A stretch of DNA of 21,703 nucleotides, taken from the NCBI GenBank assembly GCA_029555885.1, contig JAKPQT010000687.1, forward strand, positions 1 through 21,703, given 5' to 3'. A program made the position numbers and the translations under genes. The stretch comes from Chloroflexota bacterium. Its GTDB lineage: Bacteria > Chloroflexota > Anaerolineae > CG2-30-64-16. Shown here piece by piece: positions 13,276 through 21,529 of this stretch (position 1 is its first letter; the number at the start of each line of letters is the position of its first letter). The notes beneath the pieces are model-generated. The model had not been told where the DNA came from, did not search any database, and saw only the letters and a list, made by a program, of their open reading frames with translations.

Positions 13276-16116
13276 TTATACGTGCTGCCCCATGCGCAGC
13301 ACCTCGAAGATGCGGCTGCGCGTCATCTGCAGGAGCAGCAGCGCTTCGGCCAGCAGCAGCGCGATGGCTACGGCCAGCGCCATCGTATCGGTGCGCGCCC
13401 AGTCGATGACCGGCGTGAACGGCGGCACAGGCGTCCCGGTCTGCGGCACGCTGGTCGCGCCGAGCCGGTAGAACGGCACATACAGCATCGCGCCCGCGAT
13501 GCCGCACACGATGCCCATCGCCAGCCCGTACACGACCGAGGTGATCTCTTCCAGGACGACCATGTTGAGAATTCTGCTGCGCGGCACGCCGAGCGCGCCG
13601 AGCACCGCATGCACCATCGTCCGCTCGCGCAGCATGAAGGTGCTATGGACGAGCAGGTCGGCCACGGACAGCACCGCGCCCGCGAGGAAGCAGATGGATA
13701 GCAGGCCGAAGATGCCGGTGCGTTCGAGGTTCTGGCTCTCGTCGGCTAACACGCGCGTCAGGTCCTGCTCAGCGTGGATCTTGATGCCCATGCGCCGTAC
13801 GTCGTCCAGCACTTCGGCGGTGTCTGTGCCGGGCGCAACCCGCAGCCATACCTGATATGGCAGGACATCCCACGCGTTCAGGTCCAGATAGTCCAGGTTG
13901 CCGACGACGACGGGCGACTCCGAAGGGTACATCGTCGGGAAGTGCTCGAAGAAGCCGGCCACGCGCAGGTCGAGCCGCAGGCGCATGTCCCGGACCGGGG
14001 TGGTGTTGAGCGAGAGCGGGTCGCCGATGCCCAGACCCAGTTCCGCGGCAAGGGACTCCGGCAGCAGCACGCCCTCGTTGGCCGTGCCGAGCCGGTTCAT
14101 CAGTGTGCCGATCGACTCCGTAGCATAATCGCGGCGGAAGTAGGCCACCTGCGGGAAGTCGATGCGTTCGATCGCGAGGTAGCGCACCGGCAGCATCCCG
14201 GGCCGGCCGTTGATGCTGGCCTCGAACTCCGCAACGCGCGTCGCGGCGGTCACGCCCGTGATCTCGCGGTAGCTGTCGTTGGGCAGCAGCGGGACCTCTT
14301 CGTCCGTCTCGTCCGTCACGCCGAAGCCGGACAGCCCCGTGTCGGCTCCGCCGACGCGGAAGGTCAGGTCTGCGCCGTGCCGATGCTGCAGCGCCTCGAC
14401 CAGCCAGAGGTCCGCGCTCTTCGCGACGGATGCGTAGAACGCGCCGAGCGCGAGGCAGAGGATGAGGCGGTAGGTCGGCGCACGGTACTGGCTGCCCGCG
14501 CGCGCGAGGTTGGTGGTGGCAAGATAGCCTGCGACCCCCGGCCACAGCCGGCCCAGCCGGTCGATCGGGTGCACGAGCAGCAGGAACAGCTCGGTTGCGA
14601 CGAGCGGCGCCACGAAGATGAACAGCGTCGGGGCCAGCAGCAGCAGCGGATCGTTTCGCGGGTCGGTAATCGACAGGCTGGCGAGCGTGAGGTCCCCACG
14701 CAGGCTCAACTGCTGGTAGGCATAGTACGCGACGAACGCCAGCCCGCCGGTCAGGGCCAGACGCGCGCCGGTCATCAGAAGCGAGGGCCGTGCGCGCTTC
14801 TGCGCGTGGGTAATGATGCTGTGGCGGCTGACGCGGAAGGTCGCGAACAGGCGGATGACGATGCTTACGCCAATCATCGCAACGAGGGGCCGCCAGTCGA
14901 GCTGGTAGAGGCTGACATCGAGCGGCTCCGCCGCGCCGAAGGAGAGGAACCCGCGCGAGAAGCCCAGTAAATACGCGAGGAGCAGCGCCAGACCCAGCCC
15001 TGCGGGCAGCGCCAGCAGCGCGATGAGCAGCGATTCGAGCGCAGCGATGCCGAGCACCTGAACGCGTGTTGCGCCCCGGCTGACCATGATCGCCATCTCC
15101 GACTGCTGGAAGTTGGTCTGCGTGGCAGAGAGGGATGACAGGAAGGAGACCATGATGAGCAGGACGGGCAGGCTGAAGCTATACATCGTCAGGGTCAGGC
15201 TGGTCTTGCGCCGCTGCGCACGGGTCAGGTCCTCGCGCGGGTCGAGGTCCATCACCCCGCCGGGCAGCCGCCGCCCGATCTCATACTCCACCTCGCCCAG
15301 GCCATCCACGTAGCGATCCACCCGGTCCAGGTTCATCTGCCCGTCGTTGAAGACGAAGTACCAGAATTCCTGCGTGCTCTGGCCGGTGACCTTCGGCGCG
15401 ACGAGCGCGTTGTACTGGTCCGCGGTCACCAGGAAGGCGCCGTCGAAGTGCATCTCGGGCGGCCGGTACCAGAAGTGCTCGCCTTCCTTTGAAGGTGCAG
15501 CTTGCCACACGCCCGCCACGATGACCGGGATGCCCTGGCCGGCGGCGTACAGGTTGCCCAGCTCGAACCGGTCACCGACGTCCGCGCCGAGCCGGGACGC
15601 GAACGTCGCCTCCAGCCAGACGTTAAGCTGCGATGGATCGGTAAGCTGGCCGAACGCGGCACCCCGGATGCCGCCCATGTGCGGCTCGATGTCGAGCACG
15701 TGCACAACGCGGACGCCCGCGAGATACTCCGGCAGCCCCTCGCCCGCCTCCGCGATGGGAGCCAGCCGGTACATGGGGCTCTGCACTTCCACGTAGGTCG
15801 AGCGGACCGGCAGCCTGACCGAACCGGCCAGGAAATCGCGCAGCCAATCGCGCGTTGCAGCGGCCTCGCGCAGCCCCATTGGGACAGCCGCGGTGGGCGC
15901 CGCGCTGATGCGCACGGAGAAGATCGGCCAGCCCTTCGTGAGCAGCCGCTTGTCGACCTCGCGCTGCGTGATGCGCTGGCTGACCGCGCTGGCAAAGACC
16001 GGGATACCCGCCGTGAAGCCGAGAATGAGCGCGGTCGTCAGGACCAGGAGCAACGACAGGCCGGGCCGGCTCTTAAGGCGCTTCAGAACGAGCGGTATGG
16101 ACCCTAGAAACCACAT
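13276..16116 (-). CDS. ABC transporter permease, FtsX/MacB type, duplicated
   Basis: The 946-residue membrane protein has the FtsX-like duplicated plan. One membrane segment near the N terminus (LSLLLVLTTALILGF, about residues 18-44) is followed by a large extracytoplasmic domain to about 300 and a cluster of segments from about 305 to 570 (for example VLLIMVSFLSSLSA and LLIALLALPAGLGLALLLAYLL). A second extracytoplasmic domain runs to about 800, and at least three more segments follow (GIFGLLSICFLAGAVLS, VVYGLAMGIVCGIAG, ALAVAIALLLAEALLLL). Such permeases pair with an ATPase to move lipids, peptides or lipoproteins or to act mechanically. No ATPase, binding protein or membrane-fusion protein is in the window, so its cargo is unclear. 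The start at 16116 gives a normal MWFLGS N terminus and avoids overlapping the preceding gene, though its ribosome site is weak. Sugar import is not the usual role of this family. Confidence 0.82.
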   Translation of the reverse strand: MWFLGSIPLVLKRLKSRPGLSLLLVLTTALILGFTAGIPVFASAVSQRITQREVDKRLLTKGWPIFSVRISAAPTAAVPMGLREAAATRDWLRDFLAGSVRLPVRSTYVEVQSPMYRLAPIAEAGEGLPEYLAGVRVVHVLDIEPHMGGIRGAAFGQLTDPSQLNVWLEATFASRLGADVGDRFELGNLYAAGQGIPVIVAGVWQAAPSKEGEHFWYRPPEMHFDGAFLVTADQYNALVAPKVTGQSTQEFWYFVFNDGQMNLDRVDRYVDGLGEVEYEIGRRLPGGVMDLDPREDLTRAQRRKTSLTLTMYSFSLPVLLIMVSFLSSLSATQTNFQQSEMAIMVSRGATRVQVLGIAALESLLIALLALPAGLGLALLLAYLLGFSRGFLSFGAAEPLDVSLYQLDWRPLVAMIGVSIVIRLFATFRVSRHSIITHAQKRARPSLLMTGARLALTGGLAFVAYYAYQQLSLRGDLTLASLSITDPRNDPLLLLAPTLFIFVAPLVATELFLLLVHPIDRLGRLWPGVAGYLATTNLARAGSQYRAPTYRLILCLALGAFYASVAKSADLWLVEALQHRHGADLTFRVGGADTGLSGFGVTDETDEEVPLLPNDSYREITGVTAATRVAEFEASINGRPGMLPVRYLAIERIDFPQVAYFRRDYATESIGTLMNRLGTANEGVLLPESLAAELGLGIGDPLSLNTTPVRDMRLRLDLRVAGFFEHFPTMYPSESPVVVGNLDYLDLNAWDVLPYQVWLRVAPGTDTAEVLDDVRRMGIKIHAEQDLTRVLADESQNLERTGIFGLLSICFLAGAVLSVADLLVHSTFMLRERTMVHAVLGALGVPRSRILNMVVLEEITSVVYGLAMGIVCGIAGAMLYVPFYRLGATSVPQTGTPVPPFTPVIDWARTDTMALAVAIALLLAEALLLLQMTRSRIFEVLRMGQHV

Positions 16117-16138
16117 CAGCAATGACTCATCTACACAT

Positions 16139-17185
16139 CTATCCGTTGCACCGCGCACGCAGCCGGTCGAGCGTCGCCCTGGCCTCGTCCAGCGGTTGGC
16201 CGGGCATGTCGAACAGGAAGCGCGAATCGGGCCGGGCCATGTCGAGCATCTTGTTCACGCCTTCCTCGTCCGTCCACGCGACCATCAGCACGGTCTGGCC
16301 TGCAAACGCTTCGATGGCCGGGCCGGGGCCAGGCCGCTGGAAGACCCGGTTCAGCCCGCGCAGGTTGGGAATTTTCTTGAAGCTGCCGTACTGGTGGTCG
16401 GCGGTCGCGCAGCAATGGACGAACAGCCCACCGTACCGCTCCGAGAGCTCCACCAGGTTAGGCAGGCAGAATTCCTCGAACATGCGCACGGACAGCGCGC
16501 CGGCCTCGTCCTCCGATAGCCACACGCCCTGTTCCGGCGGCGCCCAGGCCGTTGGGCAGTGGCACAGGTTGACCTCGCCGCATTCGGCCAGGAAGCGGTC
16601 GAAGAAGGCGATGAGCAACTCCTGGCATTTGGCAACCAGCCGCTTGACCGCGTCCGGCTCGCGCTTGCACGCAACGTACATATCTTCCTTGCGCCAGATG
16701 AGCGCGGCGATATCGAACGCGCTCTGGATGTCCGGCACGCTGAGCGGGACCTCCGGCCCCACGCGTTCGCGAACCAGTCGCGCCATTTCCCAGAAGCGGT
16801 CGAGCGGGGGCGCGTCAAGCGATGGCACGGCCAGCGCGTCGGCCTCGGCCGCGGTGGTCACGCGTGCCAGCGCGGCGGGCGGCGAGTCCTCGTAGACGTG
16901 CACATCACAGCCGAACGCGGCCGCGAAGATTTCCGTGCCTGTATTCAAAGGGAAGTAAGGCACGCTGTCGTCGTCCAGCGCCTCGTGATAGCGCACCCGA
17001 TCCTCGTAGCGCTCCAGCAGCACAGGGAGCCACGCGTTGAGCGGCAGCTCGGGCCGCGTGAAGTCGCCGTGCATCTGCATGGGGTTCTCGCGGGCTTCCG
17101 GGCTCATGAGTATGGCGTGACCCGGAAACGGACCGGCAAACAGGTCGGCCAGCTTGCGCTGGTTGCGCAGGGTTTTGGCATCCAT
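16139..17185 (-). CDS. URO-D-like protein C (uroporphyrinogen decarboxylase family)
   Basis: The 348-residue protein starts MDAKTLRNQRKLADLFAG. It carries URO-D-type features, including FGCDVHVYEDSPPA, VPLSVPDIQSAFDIAALIW and a metal-like motif VHCCATADHQYGSF with His257, Cys258 and Cys259. A PNLRGLNRVFQ strand follows. It differs from A, B and D in having His-Cys-Cys instead of His-x-Cys-Gly. The start at 17185 shares its first base with the stop of URO-D-like D (TGATG), so translation is probably coupled. A longer frame extends to 17509 but there it merely overlaps gene D. Like its paralogues it is not HemE, since the Arg-rich N-terminal motif is missing. The substrate is not recognisable, and a one-carbon or decarboxylation step on a sugar-derived compound is the family-based guess. 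Confidence 0.77.
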   Translation of the reverse strand: MDAKTLRNQRKLADLFAGPFPGHAILMSPEARENPMQMHGDFTRPELPLNAWLPVLLERYEDRVRYHEALDDDSVPYFPLNTGTEIFAAAFGCDVHVYEDSPPAALARVTTAAEADALAVPSLDAPPLDRFWEMARLVRERVGPEVPLSVPDIQSAFDIAALIWRKEDMYVACKREPDAVKRLVAKCQELLIAFFDRFLAECGEVNLCHCPTAWAPPEQGVWLSEDEAGALSVRMFEEFCLPNLVELSERYGGLFVHCCATADHQYGSFKKIPNLRGLNRVFQRPGPGPAIEAFAGQTVLMVAWTDEEGVNKMLDMARPDSRFLFDMPGQPLDEARATLDRLRARCNG

Positions 17186-18264
17186 CAATATGCTCCGATC
17201 TCCAGCCCCTTCTGGATGAAATAGCGATAGGTGTCGTAGTGGACCGTCTCCGGAATGGAGTGGTCGCTGTGCAGGACGTAGCCATACTTCTGCTTGACCG
17301 TGGGGATCTTTGCCTCGAGTTCCGCGTCGATCTTCGCCCGGTCGTTGGTGTACAGCACGCGTACGTCGATGCCGCCCATGAACGAGAGGCAGTCGCCCCA
17401 GTCGCGGTACAGCTTGAGCAGGTCCATGCCAGCCTTTACCTCGATGACCTGCAGGCAGTCGATGCCTGCCTCGACCATGCCCGGCAGCAGCGGCTCCACA
17501 TAGCCGCACGAGTGCATGATGACCGGCAGCCCGTGGCTCTTCGCGAAGCCGATGCTGGCCTTGTGCGCGGGCTGGATGAGCGCCCGGTACATGCGCGGGG
17601 ACATGAAGGGTCGCTGCTTGAAGCCCATGTCCTCGTAGTACCAGATGCCGTCGGGATACCCTTCCTCTGCGAAGAGGATTTCCTGCAGCTCGACGGTCAG
17701 CCGGGCATAGGTGTCGGCCATATCCTTGACCCAGTCCGGATCTGTGACCATACCTTCAAGCATGTTAAGGTGGCCCGTCACATCCTTTAAGATTTCGAAG
17801 ACATTGACGCCTGACCAGGCGAAGAAGCGGTTGGCCTGGCGAGCGCGTTCCTTCGCGTTGCGGTACGCCTCGAAGTTGATGCGCCGCCGGTCGGCCGTGA
17901 GCTTGGGCTTGATGAGGTCGAGCCACGTCTGCCGGTCAGACACCGCGAAGCCGAGGTGTTCGGGCGTCGTGTCGTGCAGCTTGTGGACGCGGAAGGTGGC
18001 GAAGTTGCCGTTGCGGACGACTTTGGTCTCGTCCGCCTCTTCCAGCACCTCCGGCTCATAGTCCAGGTCGGCAACCAGGTTAAACGGCCAGCAGAGCTCC
18101 AGGTCGAACCCGAAGTGATCCGTGAAGCTCTCGCCCTCGGGAATGTGGCCCTGAGATGACCACGCACGGTGCGTGTCGCCCCAGAAGTGCTCCATCAGCC
18201 CGATCCGGTCAACGGGCTGCCGTTTGAGGATGTTGGTGATGCGTTCGACGCCGGTCATCGACAT
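17185..18264 (-). CDS. URO-D-like protein D (uroporphyrinogen decarboxylase family, methyltransferase-like)
   Basis: The 359-residue protein is the most canonical of the five. It has TGVERITNILKRQPVDRIG at the N terminus, FEILKDVTGHLNMLEGM and GIWYYEDMGFKQRPFMSP in the barrel, and the metal motif IMHSCGYVEPLLPGMVEAG with His251 and Cys253. It ends with YVLHSDHSIPETV, the position where HemE and MtaA relatives have their last active-site loop. In MtaA/MtbA a Cys here completes the zinc site. Here it is Ser-Asp-His, which could replace it. The ATG at 18264 has AGGAA about seven bases upstream. The gene is separated from URO-D-like E by 105 bases holding a large hairpin, and overlaps C by one base. 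A methyltransferase-type role is an inference. Confidence 0.82.
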   Translation of the reverse strand: MSMTGVERITNILKRQPVDRIGLMEHFWGDTHRAWSSQGHIPEGESFTDHFGFDLELCWPFNLVADLDYEPEVLEEADETKVVRNGNFATFRVHKLHDTTPEHLGFAVSDRQTWLDLIKPKLTADRRRINFEAYRNAKERARQANRFFAWSGVNVFEILKDVTGHLNMLEGMVTDPDWVKDMADTYARLTVELQEILFAEEGYPDGIWYYEDMGFKQRPFMSPRMYRALIQPAHKASIGFAKSHGLPVIMHSCGYVEPLLPGMVEAGIDCLQVIEVKAGMDLLKLYRDWGDCLSFMGGIDVRVLYTNDRAKIDAELEAKIPTVKQKYGYVLHSDHSIPETVHYDTYRYFIQKGLEIGAY

Positions 18265-18303
18265 TGGCGTTTCCTACCCTTTCTCGTAGACGATATCAGA
18301 TGT

Positions 18304-18359
18304 CAGATTGAAGATTGAAGATTTGCCCGACGGGCTAGAAATCTTCAATCTTCAATCTG
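18304..18359. repeat. Intra-operon hairpin of heptamer repeats (21-bp stem)
   Basis: The arm at 18304-18324 (attgaag-type heptamers in tandem) is the exact reverse complement of 18339-18359. The loop contains a further gccc/gggc pair at 18325-18328 and 18332-18335. Another repeat unit (aatcttcaatca) runs from 18361 into the stop codon of URO-D-like E at 18370-18372. It sits in the only long gap of the operon, about 40 bases before the next start codon, and could act as an attenuator, a processing site or a simple repeat insertion. Confidence 0.75.
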
Positions 18360-18369
18360 TAATCTTCAA

Positions 18370-19635
18370 TCAGGCTTCTTCAGCGCACACCTCGCGCGCG
18401 AGCGCGACCCACCGGCCCAACCGCCAGGGTTGGTCGGACAGCGTGTGGACATCTTTCATAGCGAATTCCAGCGGGCAGCCGCGCGCCGCGCGCACGGTCG
18501 TCCGTACATCCTCGCGGATAGCCGCCTCGTCCCAGTCGGGCATGCTGATCTGCGTGGGCGAGGGCTTGCGGCAGAAGATGTAGTCCTTGCCCAGTTCTGC
18601 GGCCATCACGTCCTGGTCGCACCACGGCGACACGGACAGACGGCGCAGGTTGGGCAGCCGCTTGATGATCTTGATGCGCTTGTGGATGGGCTCGCAGCAG
18701 CCGTAGTAGCTCAGCCCGAACCGGCTGATGATCGGCACCTGGTACGGGAACACGAACTCCTCGAACATGCGCGGCGACACGCCCACCGTCTCCTGTGACT
18801 CGGACAGGCCCCACAGGTCGCTCACGCGCACGGGCGCGCCCGCCGCAACACCCGGCCCCGGCAGTTCGCGCGTGTAGCCGATGCTGCCGGAGCCGATGTA
18901 GTCGTCCTCGTTGTTGGGCGTGAGCAGGCCCTCCGCCTCGAACCAGTCCAGGTAGTGCATGAAGTCGTCGCGCAGGAACGCCATCAGCCGGTGCACGCCC
19001 GCGGGGTTCGTCATCATCGCGACCATAAGCTGTTCCAGCCCGATCAGGTCCACCGCGGTGATGGTCAGGCCGGTCGTCCACCAGTAGCTGCCCCGTAGAA
19101 CCACCGGCAGGATGTCCCCGAAGAGCTCGTTCAGCAGCGTCGCCCACTGCGCGGTGCGCTCTCGGTCAACCACCGGCTCGCGAAAACGCAGTTGGTCGAA
19201 CTGGTCGTCGAGATCCGTGATTGGCGGCTCAAAGCGGAAGCTGCCCAGCTTGCCGTCGTTGTCGCCGCGATGATGCTCCACCTTCACCCCGTAGTCGCCT
19301 TCTTCGATGAACCAGCCGTAGCGGATGCGCGGCTCGACCACAAAATCGTCACCGACCGACTCATAGCGGAAGATGAGGTCGCGCAGGCTGCGCTCCAGGC
19401 TGCGCGCCCACGGCTGATGACACTGGAGCAGCGAGACAGGGACGCACTCGTCCAGCACGCCGCTCGTTTCGGCCAGGAACATGGCCCGCGGGCTATCGAG
19501 CGACGCATGCCGCGCCCACGCCTCCCGACGCTCGGCCATGACCGGGTCCTGGCTGATCTCGCGCTGCCGCCGGTACAGGTCGCGCAGTACCCGCACGTCG
19601 TCGGGGTCAACCTGCCACTCGTAAATCTGGCGCAT
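18370..19635 (-). CDS. URO-D-like protein E (divergent uroporphyrinogen decarboxylase family)
   Basis: This 421-residue protein is the longest and most divergent member. It starts MRQIYEWQVDPDDVRVLRDL, then carries DECVPVSLLQCHQPWARSLE, RGSYWWTTGLTI, GLSESQETVGVSPRMFEEFVFPY and YYGCCEPIHKRI. The Cys313-Cys314 pair lies where A-D have His-x-Cys, so the His is replaced by Gly. It is followed by LPNLRRLSVSPWCD and a further Cys355 in YIFCRKPSP, a possible extra metal ligand. The start at 19635 lies one base after the oxidoreductase stop (TAATATG), and the longer frame to 19698 only overlaps that gene. The GCCE form is a recurring subfamily to my recollection, but its reaction is unknown. It may bind a metal through three cysteines, which is an inference. 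Confidence 0.75.
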   Translation of the reverse strand: MRQIYEWQVDPDDVRVLRDLYRRQREISQDPVMAERREAWARHASLDSPRAMFLAETSGVLDECVPVSLLQCHQPWARSLERSLRDLIFRYESVGDDFVVEPRIRYGWFIEEGDYGVKVEHHRGDNDGKLGSFRFEPPITDLDDQFDQLRFREPVVDRERTAQWATLLNELFGDILPVVLRGSYWWTTGLTITAVDLIGLEQLMVAMMTNPAGVHRLMAFLRDDFMHYLDWFEAEGLLTPNNEDDYIGSGSIGYTRELPGPGVAAGAPVRVSDLWGLSESQETVGVSPRMFEEFVFPYQVPIISRFGLSYYGCCEPIHKRIKIIKRLPNLRRLSVSPWCDQDVMAAELGKDYIFCRKPSPTQISMPDWDEAAIREDVRTTVRAARGCPLEFAMKDVHTLSDQPWRLGRWVALAREVCAEEA

Positions 19636-19636
19636 A

Positions 19637-21529
19637 TTACAACACCCACTCCAGTCCGTGATCGTAGAGGGTGGCCGGCCGCGGCCGCCCCGACTCATCC
19701 CAGCCCATCATCTCGTAGAAGGTGGCGATGGCCTGCCCGAACGCGGCCCGGTCGATGACATCGCCCTGCCGCGGGCCGCTGGCCACGGGTTCCTCGTAGA
19801 ACCGATCGGGCAGCCTATCGTCCGCTGCGGTCAGCCCCTCGCGCAGATTATACCAGCGCATCAGGTGCAGGCGCCGTTCGCCCAGGCGCATGACCTCGTG
19901 GCTGCTCGTCTCCCAACCGGTGACAGCGGCCAGCGTCGCGGCCATGTCCTCCAGCGACAGCAGCCGCGTCGGCGCAATGGCGAAGATGCAGAAGTCAAGC
20001 GCGTCCGCCGCCGACCAGAGAACATGCAGCGCCTTGAAGTTGCGCACCTTGTCCGGCCCGATATAGTTCATGGGGATGCGCTCGAGGATGCCGAGTGTGC
20101 GGCTCAGGTTGAGCGTGTGGCTCCAGCCGACGTGCGTATCGAAGTCCCAGTCGTGCTCGCAGATGTCGTAGCGCGGGCCGATGGGTGCGACGGCGTAGCC
20201 GAGCGCGAGGTTGGTCTGGCTGCGCGGCTCGAACGGGACCATCTCCAGTCCCTTGACGTGCATGGCCCACTTCGGCGCATCGCCGCCGATGCGCTCGCCC
20301 ACGCGCCGCGTGCCCTCGGCCAGCAGGTCCCCCAGACCCTGCCGGTGCGCAATCTGCTCGATCATCGCCAGCGCGGCCGGGCCGTCGCCGAAGTGCAGCG
20401 CTGCGCCGCCGTTGTCCGCAGGGCTGAGCAGGCCGCACTCGAACAGCTCCATCGTGTACGAAAGCGTGAAGCCCAGCGAGGTCGGGTCCAGGCCGAGCTG
20501 GTTACAGCGGTTGTTGGCAGCCAGTACCACATCGAGGTCGCCCACGCCGATGTTCGGCCCCAGCGTACCCGTGACCTCCTGGTGGATGCCGCTGGCGCGC
20601 GGGTCCAGGACTGCGGACGACAGGGGGTGGATGCTCTTGATGCAGTTGTTCGGGCAGCCGGGGCAGCCCAACTCGCGAATCTCGCGGCGCAGGAACTCCG
20701 CCTCCTGGAATCCTGCCAGCCCCTCGAACTCGCAATCGCGGTAGTTGCGGACGTCGAGCGCCGCGTCCAGCCCGTGCAGGTAAATCCAGCAGGCGAAGCC
20801 GGGCGGATCGAACTGCCACGTGCTCAGGTCGTTCAGACGCATCCGCCGTTCGAACTCTGCGGCCAGCGTGGCAAGCCGGGCCGGGTCTGCCACGGCAGGA
20901 TGCTGCTTAGGGCGGAGCACGACGGCCTTGAGCCGCTTGCTGCCCATGACTGCGCCGAGTCCCATGCGGCTGGCCTGGTACGTCCGGTCGGTAACGATGG
21001 ACGCATAGCGCACCTGGTGCTCGCCCGCGGGGCCGATGACGGCGGGATGGATATCTCCACCCAGTCGCGCCTCCAGCGCATCCACTGTCGGGCCGACATC
21101 CAGCCCCCACAGGTCCGCCGCATCGTGAAACGTGACCTCGCCCCCGGCAATCTCCACCGCAACGGGGGTTGCGCTGACGCCGGAGAAGATGAGAATGTCC
21201 GCGCCGCAGCCCTTCAGCGCGACGCCCCACGGTCCCTCGGTGCGCGTCTCCCCGATGCCGCCGGTCAGTGGACTCTTGCCCGCGGTCGTGAAGCGCGCCA
21301 GGCCGGGGCCGGGCTGCCCCGCGATGACGCTCGATGCGAAGATGAGCAGATTCTCAGGTCCGAGCGGGTCGATGCCGGGCGGGGTGCGCTCAAGCAGCAG
21401 CGCGGTCGCGGCCAGCCCGCCGCCGGCATAACGTCGCCAGAACAGCTCGTCGCGGTGCTCCAGCAGGTAGCTGTGCTGTGTCAGGTCCACCCAGAGGATG
21501 TTGCCGATGTAGCCGTGGAGTTCGGTCAT
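19637..21529 (-). CDS. Tungsten-containing aldehyde:ferredoxin oxidoreductase family protein
   Basis: The enzyme family oxidises aldehydes to carboxylic acids in the cytoplasm, using a tungsten (rarely molybdenum) bis-pterin cofactor and reducing ferredoxin. The 630-residue protein starts MTELHGYIGNILWVDLT and has YAGGGLAATALLL. The pterin-region GPAGEHQVRYASIVTDRTYQASRMGLGAVMGSKRLKAVV is also present. The iron-sulfur ligands Cys289, Cys292 and Cys296 (CPGCPNNC) and Cys514 (ALDFCIF) fall almost where the Pyrococcus enzyme has 288, 291, 295 and 494. NQLGLDPTSLG and ALDFC correspond to the paired pterin-binding motifs. Length is typical. The physiological aldehyde is unknown. The context of sugar and methyl chemistry suggests a sugar aldehyde or formaldehyde, which is an inference. 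Its ATG overlaps the stop of the partial gene upstream, and its own stop is one base from URO-D-like E. Confidence 0.9.
   Translation of the reverse strand: MTELHGYIGNILWVDLTQHSYLLEHRDELFWRRYAGGGLAATALLLERTPPGIDPLGPENLLIFASSVIAGQPGPGLARFTTAGKSPLTGGIGETRTEGPWGVALKGCGADILIFSGVSATPVAVEIAGGEVTFHDAADLWGLDVGPTVDALEARLGGDIHPAVIGPAGEHQVRYASIVTDRTYQASRMGLGAVMGSKRLKAVVLRPKQHPAVADPARLATLAAEFERRMRLNDLSTWQFDPPGFACWIYLHGLDAALDVRNYRDCEFEGLAGFQEAEFLRREIRELGCPGCPNNCIKSIHPLSSAVLDPRASGIHQEVTGTLGPNIGVGDLDVVLAANNRCNQLGLDPTSLGFTLSYTMELFECGLLSPADNGGAALHFGDGPAALAMIEQIAHRQGLGDLLAEGTRRVGERIGGDAPKWAMHVKGLEMVPFEPRSQTNLALGYAVAPIGPRYDICEHDWDFDTHVGWSHTLNLSRTLGILERIPMNYIGPDKVRNFKALHVLWSAADALDFCIFAIAPTRLLSLEDMAATLAAVTGWETSSHEVMRLGERRLHLMRWYNLREGLTAADDRLPDRFYEEPVASGPRQGDVIDRAAFGQAIATFYEMMGWDESGRPRPATLYDHGLEWVL

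Noticed and set aside
13774..14970. A 398-codon open frame on the plus strand
   Set aside because: It is opposite the permease gene. The product is rich in Gln, Arg, Val and Ala with no domain signal.
17186..17509. N-terminal extension of URO-D-like C by 108 codons
   Set aside because: The extension only overlaps gene D in another frame and has Arg/Gly-rich shadow composition. The ATG at 17185 forms a TGATG junction with the stop of gene D and begins a normal family N terminus.
18304..18372. CRISPR-like or direct repeat array
   Set aside because: The heptamers form a single inverted repeat with no spacers of regular length, so this is a hairpin and not an array.
7978..19635. HemE (uroporphyrinogen decarboxylase of haem synthesis) as the identity of the five related genes
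   Set aside because: The N-terminal Arg-containing substrate motif of HemE is absent in all five, no other haem genes are nearby, and four of the five carry His-x-Cys or His-Cys-Cys motifs typical of methyltransferase-like relatives.
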